Assembly: GCA_008711295.1 (NCBI GenBank)
Contig: VUYV01000326.1
Location: forward strand, 618,133-682,132
Length of the DNA stretch: 64,000 nucleotides
Source: Anarhynchus alexandrinus
Taxonomy: Eukaryota; Chordata; Aves; Charadriiformes; Charadriidae
Reading direction: 5' to 3'
In this document: piece by piece, positions 57,101-64,000 of the stretch
Numbering within the stretch: the stretch's first letter is position 1
Layout: every line of letters starts with the position of its first letter
The notes under the pieces: model-generated
Told to the model about the DNA's origin: nothing
The model's database searches: none
The model's input: the letters and a program-made list of their open reading frames with translations, nothing else
Translations under genes and position numbers: made by a program

Positions 57101-60100
57101 AGGCATCTGTCTGGCTTTTAGTAGACTGAGGTTTTCTCCTCAGTCCCTCTCAGACGTTAATATGCAGAAGCTTAGTTACCAGCTCCACTCCAAACCTGCC
57201 TCCCCTTCAGAAACTGTTTTGACATGGTTAATATGGAGCTGTTAAATGGGCAAAGAACACTGTTTTTTCTTTCTTGTTCCTTATGCCACTGTTTCCCTGT
57301 TTGCTCAAGCCATTATCAGACTTGGATTTTTAACTCCTTCTGTCTGGTTTCTCAGACTTTTCTGCAGAGCTGTTGATGTGCAGTTTTCTTTACTCATCCC
57401 CTACGGCTGTTGGTTTTAGCCAGGTTCTCATCTTACCACACTCTTTCAGTGGCTCTACCACGTACAGCCTTGTACACCTGATAACCATCTCAGACCTTTC
57501 TGCAGAGATGCTTTTCTGCCCATGTGGTTCCACTGGCAGTTGTACCAGCTCTCTGAAGGGCTTTTAGTATGGTCCCGTGCTGGATGCTTGTACAGAAACC
57601 CGTCAGCTGTGGGATTGTGGGCAGGCTCCCTGCTGGAGTACCAATGGGAGCAGGGAAGGGAGCAAATGGCCGGCCCTGACGGTGGAGGATGGCCCCTGGG
57701 GGTCCCAGCACAAGTCCCTGTGGCAAGGGAGCAGTGTGATGGCTGAGTTTGTTATCCACAACCTGAATTTGAATTCACAGCCAGCCGGAGAATTGCAACA
57801 TCGTTTAAGCCTTGCTACAGCGCTAAAATGGCAATGATATTGAATGTAAATAAATGAATTGATGCATATGAAAGGGACAGAAGGGAAGACTGGACTTCAC
57901 TGGACTTCACTGGAAAGGATGGGCTGAGCTTATCAGTCCTCTTAAGTAGGAAGGCTTTGGAAAATGTGATGAAATGTGATGAAATATGACTCTTTGCTGA
58001 AGCTTGGCAATGATCACTAAAGCAAGCTGAGCCCTAGGTGTTCTTAAGAAAAGGATTACGAACAAAAGCTGTGATCTGTGGTTTGCTGCCTTTGGATGCC
58101 TTGTATCTGTATGTATATATGTATACACACTTATATATATCTCGAGGATGCCAACTTACAGCCTACGATAGACCTGGAGGATCTCAGAGAAGGGTAAAGT
58201 GGGTGGAGGGGCTGGTTCCTGCCTGAGAAGCAGACAGTGGGCTGGGACTCTTCAGCCTGGAACAGGGGGCTCCCACATGCCTCCTCCCTGGTTTGGTGAA
58301 TCCCTCAATTCAGTAGGGTGACCGCTGATCCCTACCTCCTTGCAGTCACCGCAGTGAGGCAGGAGGCAGTTTCCTGCAAGGCATACAGCAGAGTTTTAGA
58401 TCCCTTTGTGCTGGGAGCAACCACTGCAGCTGTACGCCAGCTTGGGGAGGCCGAGCAAACTTGGGGGGAGTTCACAGGGGTCTGCTGGTTGCCGGGGCCC
58501 TGTCTGGCTTGGGCACCAAATGCTTACCCTGCCATGTGCAATGGTACGTAGGTATATACACACACTCTCTCTGGCCTTGTTCCTTCCTGGGAACTTGCGT
58601 TTGGCTGCTATTTTGGTATGAGTTTCTGGGTTAGATGAATATTAGTGACCCATAGTGTCCTAATTCTCTAGTTTGTTGCATTGAAGTGAGTTGTAGGGCT
58701 TGCTGCCTGCCTTTCACTGGCTCTCTGAAGGGAGAATTTCCTTGCTGCAGACTTGATAGAGGCATTGCAGTGCAGTACGGTGGTTAAAGAGCCTCAAGTT
58801 AAACGTATGTTGTGCATATCCATTTTAAAACGAGCAATTAAGTGGTCTGGCTGGCCTGGCAATGGAAAAAAAAATAAATAAAATTCCTCTCATCCCTGGC
58901 ATTGGTTAAACAGTTAAAACTCTTGCCAAAGACATTAAGAAATATAATTTGAAAGGTAACAGTGCTGCCTTAGCAGTTAACTGGGTTGTGCCTGGCTTGC
59001 ACAGCAAGAGGAGCGTTAGAATGAATTTGGGTGAATGACAACTGCAGGCTGGTGAGGCCTGGGAAGACCCAGCCTGCTGAGACTAAAGGGCTTCTCGGTG
59101 TCGTCATGGGAAGAATGTCAGCCCTGTCCCCTTGCAGCGTGCCTCTGGAGTCGTTTCGAGTCAGCAGTGCTGTCATGGGCATCGTGTGCCATCAGACTGG
59201 CTATTATTGTGAGAATGGGATGGGGCCGCGTGTGTGGGAGAGCCCCATGGTGCCTGTACAGCAGAGAGTGTCATGATAGCAACGTTCAGGCAGGAGTAGC
59301 GTGTAAATAAGCAGAGAGCCTAGGGATCTTTCCTTGAGGAGGAACAGTCAGCGCTCTCTGAGGTGATGAAATAGCAAGCCATAAACAAAGCTCGCTTCAA
59401 CACTGTCAGGGACTGCAGCAGCTAAACATAGCCCCAGAGGCTTCACTTGCTTGGTTTCTGCCCAGCAGATGACCGCTCTGGGCTCGCTATAGAGTTACAA
59501 AGGTGAAATTCTTTGATCTGTGTCATGCCACAGCTCAGTCTAGATGTGTTAATGGTCTCCTTTGTACTCAAAATCTGCAAGTCCCCAAGAGTGGGTGCAT
59601 ACTACATCCAGGTCAGTCTAGCCCAGCTGCTTGCCCTTTCCAATGCCATCGAAAGAGGATCCTGCTTGTCAGCCTCTCCTGCTCTGTGCTGGTAGCAGCG
59701 AGCTTCAGCAGAGGCAAATTATGCTCCTGGTATTTCCCCCTGAAGCCTGTGGCATGTGGGAGGAGGTGTGCTGCAAAGGGTGACCCTTCTGCACCCTGTA
59801 ATGGTAAAAGGAAATTGCAGAGTACAGCTGCTTCAGTCAGGATGGTTCCTGAACACATGGTATTAAGGACACTTCTGTTTCTCAAACAGGGAGAAGCTTC
59901 AGAAACCTAATGTAAGAAATGGTTTGCTTACTCATGCTGCTTAGAGGTTAATTAAAGGTGCATTATTGTGACAGTCTTGTCTTTTGATGGCTGTACCATG
60001 AGTAATACATTAGATAGGTTTTATGAACATCAACTCCCTGAGGTGTCATTAATGTTGCTTTTTGAATGAGACTGAGCCCAAGGTCCTGATTGCTTAATGA

Positions 60101-60675
60101 TTCAGTTGCCTATTACTGGAAGACTACGCGATGTGATGGGTTACAGTGTCATCAGGAAATTATTTGTATACAGTCTTGCTCCAGACTGCTGGTCTAGATG
60201 CTTGTAAAAATTAGCAGAAGTGTAATGGACAGTTGTGTTCAGTCTTTCTCCTGCCGAGGCTATCAAACATGTCTGGAATAGACTGCATTTCTGCATGTTT
60301 TTCTTTTTTAGTATTGACATAAACATGAAGTAATCACTTCTAAATCTCTCTTAAAAACAATTTAATCATGAGTGGAAACAGAGGATTTTGCTTTTCAGTT
60401 GCAAGTGTTAAATGTCCTAGGCTGATGCATGACTGGAAAGCAGCAAGTGATGCTGATGCTGAACTCATGTCACTTAAAAGAAATCACTTCAAGTCAGTCT
60501 CTGCCCCTGTGATAGGGTTAAAAATAAACTCACTGCTTGATCAAATATTTTGAGGTCTCTGTCTTACACTTAATGTAGGGCCCTCCGGAGAGCAGTCTGA
60601 AGGGGGAATTATGTAGTCATGGATGAAGCAGACAAAAGCGAACAAGTTCTTCTGTTTGTTTTCCTTCTTCTGCAG

Positions 60676-60923
60676 GACATATTGTGCATCCCACATGAAC
60701 TACGAAAATCCTCCACCTTACCCCGGCCCGGGCCCGACTGCCCCTTACCCACCCTATGCACAGCAGCCGGGTGGTCCTCCAGGCCCGTACCCAGGCTATC
60801 CTCCTGGACCTACTGGGCCGTACCAGCCAGGCCAGCCAGGTTATCAAGGATATCCTCAGTATGGATGGCAAAATGCACCTCCGCCTCCAGGACCAGTGTA
60901 TGCAGATGGGCCTAAAAACACAG
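60676..60923 (+). CDS. CYSTM1: CYSTM1 exon 2: N-terminal part of cysteine-rich transmembrane module protein 1
   Basis: The exon follows a strong acceptor. It has 19 bases of leader, an ATG at 60,695-60,697, and 76 full codons plus one base before the donor GTATGC at 60,924, so the intron is in phase 1. The protein begins MNYENPPPYPGPGPTAPYPP and is rich in Pro, Gly and Tyr. It carries a PPPY motif (residues 6-9, a WW-domain ligand of the NEDD4-binding type) and ends DGPKNT. This matches the N-terminal half of vertebrate CYSTM1. The family is a small tail-anchored membrane protein whose cysteine-rich C-terminal segment inserts in the membrane. That part is encoded by the next exon, outside the window. 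I chose this ATG rather than the in-frame one at 60,623 because the latter lies upstream of the acceptor. Compared with my recollection of the human protein (about 62 residues for this part), the bird exon is about 14 residues longer, owing to extra GPYPGYPPGP-type repeats. Confidence 0.93.
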
Positions 60924-61597
60924 GTATGCCTAGCAGTCATGGTGCAATGTAATTGTGACCCTTTCTAGCTTGCAAATGTGTGAGTACACGTTGACCTTGA
61001 AGTAGTATAGTTACCAGTGTCTAGCCCTAGTGGGGCTGGGGGGGGTGGAGACTTGTTTGAAGTAGCAATTCTGTTTATGGCCTGTTTTCCTGCTTTATCT
61101 TGCTGTTATGTCTCTAACAGTTCTCTGGCTGTTGGAAGATGCTGCTGAACATCCATAATGCTGATCCCTCAAGGCAGTCCTTATGCTGGGGTTTTTATGT
61201 GCTTTTTGCTGGCTTCAGATTTGCCATAACTGTCATTCTGTCTGTCTTTTGGTTGATAAGTTTCAACTAAAGGCTGCACAGTTAAAGCTTGTAATATTCA
61301 AATGTACAGTTCCGACCGAATCAATGTGCATCAGTTTTCTTGAGCCCATCAATATCTGTCCAAGTTATCTAATATGCCATTGGAATAATTCCTGGGCTTT
61401 TGTTTTTTTTCAGAAGCTATTATTGTTCTGTGGAAAAACACAGATTTCTGGGGAAGGGAAGGAGGACAGTATAACTTATCTTGTCAGCTAGCTGGTCCAT
61501 CTGTGTGCCATGTCCCCTCAGTATGGTCTGCTGGTGTACTCTGGCACCCATAGCTCTCATGGGGCTCACTGCAGTGCTTGGTGCAGGCTTGGATTGT

Positions 61598-62079
61598 CAG
61601 AGGAGGGCCAAGAATATGATTAAGGGACCAGAGCATCTTTATATGAGGAGAAGCTGAGAGAGGTGGGACTGTTCGGCGTCAAGAAGGGAAGGCTCAGGGG
61701 GAGCCTATCCATGTGTATAAATGTGGGAGGGAATGAAGAAGAGGGAGCTGGACTCTTCTCCGTAGCATCTAGTGACAGGACTGGAGACAATGAGCACAAA
61801 CTGAAACACAGGAGGTTCCTTCTGAACACAAGAAGACACTTGTCTAACTGTGAGAGTGATTAGACACTTGTCTAACTGTGAGAGTGATTAGACACTGGCA
61901 CAGGTTTCCCAGAGGGGTTGTGGAGTCTCCATCTGTGAAGATACTCAAAACCTGACTGGATAATGGTCCTGGGCAGCCTGCTCTAGCTGACCCTGCTTGA
62001 GCAGAGGGGTTGGACCAGATGATTTCCAGAGGTCCCTTCCAACCTCAATGGGATTCTGGGATTCTGACTGGGATTCTGG
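61598..62079 (+). mobile_element. CR1 LINE 3' fragment with a 28-base internal duplication
   Basis: The fragment starts in the RT C-terminal codons (CAGAGGAGGGCCAAG, then GGAGAAGCTGAGAGAG) and ends in a CR1 3' UTR. There GGTTGGACCAGATGATTTCC is followed by an altered tail of ATTCTGGG and ATTCTGAC units. It has the same orientation as CYSTM1, sits inside intron 2, and is noncoding now. A perfect 28-base direct repeat (61,835-61,862 and 61,863-61,890) interrupts the CR1 sequence. Confidence 0.9.
61835..61890 (+). repeat. Perfect 28-base tandem duplication inside CR1
   Basis: Two identical copies begin GACACTTGTCTAACTGTGAG and a third partial GACACT follows at 61,891. Other CR1 copies in the window have only one version of this part. 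The duplication is therefore recent and specific to this copy, most simply by replication slippage. Confidence 0.85.
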
Positions 62080-63513
62080 CAAGACTGCATGTGGTCCCTG
62101 CCTTTTCTGTATTGGAAAGAGAAGGATTTAGCTTGGAGTTATTACAGTAACTTTCTGTCTTGCTGGTAAGGGCACTTGCACAGAGACCAAGTTTATTCTT
62201 GTCAGTGTTTCGCAGGCTTTGGTTATAAAATCTTTGCTCGTACATCTTGGGCTGTACTCACCCCCTCACCATCAGGACAGGGACTCATGCTGTCATGCCA
62301 ACTCCAGTGCCTTCTTTCAGGCTTCTTCAGTGATAAAGATACTCATCCAGGCTGGGAAGCCAGCAACCATCATCACCTCTCTTCCTCTGTTGCAGTGAAT
62401 ATCACAAACAGACCTGAGCTGTTGAGAAGAGTCTTAAGTACCTACAGCTGTTCTGGCTACCTTGGGGTAGCAGAGGATGTGGCCAGAGCTATCAAAGGGG
62501 CTGTTCTGCGGGAAGAGGTGTGGGGAGCACTTCTGCAGAGGCACTCTGGTTTAGGTGGGCAGTGCTCTCAAGGAGGAAAGGAGACTCAGGGTTTGTATGT
62601 GCTGGGTGTGTCTGGCATGGTCACAGACAGTCTAACCTGGGGTGGAAAGAAATGAGACTTAACATGTATGACAAATCAAAACCCAAGTCAGTGCTTTACA
62701 GCTATGCAAGGCACTAGCACTTCAGGTACCACTACTGCAAAGACTGGCTAATAAAGTGGGTATCGAAGCTGAAGTTGTCAAGACTCAGACAATTTCCCTG
62801 AAGCCTTTGCCATTATGCAAAGCTGTCTTTGGCCCTTGCACATTAAGGTCATTCTCCATGTGCTGTTGTTGCCATGGCTTGGGGCGATGTGCACTTGCTC
62901 TTGGGCCCTGCTCAGGACTGAGGTCTATGCACATTTGCTGCATTTTGAGATAACTGCCTGCTCTGCCCCTCTACCACTTCATGTTTCTCTGACTCAGCAG
63001 TGCACTGTGACAAAGGTCTCTTCAAAGCCATCATTTTTTTGGGAAGCTGGAACTTGAGAAGTTCCCAGCAAGAATTTTTCACTGTGGTGAATCCAAAGGA
63101 GACTTGACATAGATGGGTGAACTGTGGAGAGGATGTTTTCAAGAACTTTTTCCTCCTAGTATTATTGGCTACAAATGGTGGACTGCTGGATCAGTGTATA
63201 TAAAAGCATCCCTGGATTTATATATGATGTAAGATGTCAGGAATATTCTAGTGTGGGTCTAGCCAGAGGACCAGAATATAAGCAGTGAACAATTGGTGTG
63301 AGTGAGTAAGAACCTGGATGAGTGCAAGTCATGAGTTCAGCTTCGTGTGTAAAAGAGTGAAAACCTCGAGGGTCTTCCTTTGAGAAGGAGGGGGCAGCAG
63401 CATGGTGATACTTCCCACCACTGCCACCACATGGACTCGGAGTGTAATTAGGGTTTTCCTGGGAAATGCACATAGTTTTTGGGTGGCTAACAGGCACCTC
63501 TCAGTACTGGACT

Positions 63514-63531
63514 GGGGGGGGGGGGGTGGGG
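63514..63531 (+). repeat. G13 run plus G4
   Basis: Thirteen consecutive G are followed by T and four G inside CYSTM1 intron 2. This is simple sequence, prone to sequencing-length error. Confidence 0.7.
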
Positions 63532-64000
63532 AGGAATCCTAGTCTCCCATGTAGAACATCTTTGGTTAGTGCAAGTGTCACTTTGCTGCTATAGCCATGC
63601 AAAGGGATATGCTAGCAGAAGCTGAAGGGAGAGTGGGTCTGCTGCTTTGGACTGTATGGCTTTGAGCCAGATCTGCTGCCTTGGAGGCTTAAAGGATCTC
63701 ATATTAGACTGGATCAGGGAACTGATTACACTGAACATCCCCTGCTCAGATCAGGTCTCTGCTCTTCTTGCAAACCTGTACACCAGCACAAAGAAGTAGG
63801 CTGGGAAATTGGAGAGGACAAGTGGCTAAGTGTTTCAGTGCGTTTCACTGAGAGGCCAGGCGTAGGCTGTAGGAGGAATGGTTTTGTTGTTAAACCTAAG
63901 CTAACACAACTGCAGTTCTGCAGAAGCAGCACCCTAACCCACAAACCAAAAGTCTTCTGGTAAGTCCTGTGGCTGAACTGCCTTCCTGTAGCCATGTCTG

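Larger units (their letters stand above)
49340..60675 (+). other. CYSTM1: CYSTM1 intron 1
   Basis: This 11.3-kb intron opens with a GC-rich minisatellite (49,375 to about 49,740). CpG density falls away by about 50,050, and most of the remainder is AT-neutral unique sequence. It contains a G-rich run at 54,164-54,196, short TA-rich microsatellites near 55,850-55,875 and 58,110-58,140, and small tandem repeats at 57,893-57,912 and 57,963-57,984. I see no further exon and no sizeable mobile element. It ends in a strong pyrimidine tract and acceptor (TTTTCCTTCTTCTGCAG). Confidence 0.65.
60924..64000 (+). other. CYSTM1: CYSTM1 intron 2 (incomplete, runs off the window)
   Basis: The intron starts with GTATGC and has no acceptor followed by the expected VYVVE-type codons before the window ends. 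Apart from a CR1 fragment (61,598-62,079) and a 13-base G run (63,514-63,526) it is unique sequence. No other exon is recognisable. Confidence 0.8.

Noticed and set aside
58233..58265. CR1-like word GGGCTGGGACTCTTCAGCCT
   Set aside because: Only about 25-30 bases match and there is no tail or further CR1 sequence. It is too short to call.

Overview
The window is nuclear DNA of a bird. Two things show this. Several CR1-type LINE fragments end in the avian-style octamer tail (ATTCTATG or ATTCTGTG repeats), and one coding exon is clearly CYSTM1. There is no bacterial, viral or organellar gene content. CYSTM1 exon 2 is the only protein-coding sequence I can support. Almost all other open frames are stop-poor stretches of GC-rich bird DNA or LINE fragments.

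Layout, left to right. Positions 1-6.6 kb alternate long A/T homopolymers with short CpG-rich blocks, with no recognisable gene. From 6.6 to 19.4 kb the sequence is mostly unique. It holds a CR1 3' tail (12.4 kb), two strong hairpins (15.8 and 16.2 kb), an assembly gap (16.96 kb), and AT-rich blocks with canonical poly(A) signals (15.7, 18.8 and 19.4 kb). In mammals the neighbours upstream of CYSTM1 are PURA and the tiny single-exon gene IGIP. This part may therefore carry the distal PURA 3' UTR and the IGIP-equivalent locus, but that rests on gene order and composition, not on a recognised coding sequence.

From 19.4 to 48.6 kb the window is intergenic. It carries a tRNA-like SINE head (31.1 kb), a CR1 inserted inside another CR1 (32.4-34.8 kb), a degenerate C-rich tract (37.8-38.1 kb), MIR-like SINE shreds (43.8 and 44.6 kb), a CR1 tail (44.5 kb), and a 5'-truncated CR1 (45.3-46.4 kb). 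An AT-rich block at 47.4-47.7 kb contains a near-perfect palindrome.

From 48.6 kb to the end is CYSTM1 on the + strand. It has a CpG-island promoter with GC boxes and a perfect CRE, a noncoding exon 1 ending at about 49,339, and an 11.3-kb intron that opens with a GC-rich minisatellite. Exon 2 (60,676-60,923) encodes the Pro/Gly/Tyr-rich N-terminal 76 residues. Intron 2 runs off the right edge, so the cysteine-rich membrane exon lies outside the window.

No new multi-gene system is visible. The most interesting unexplained structures are the two hairpins at 15.8 and 16.2 kb.
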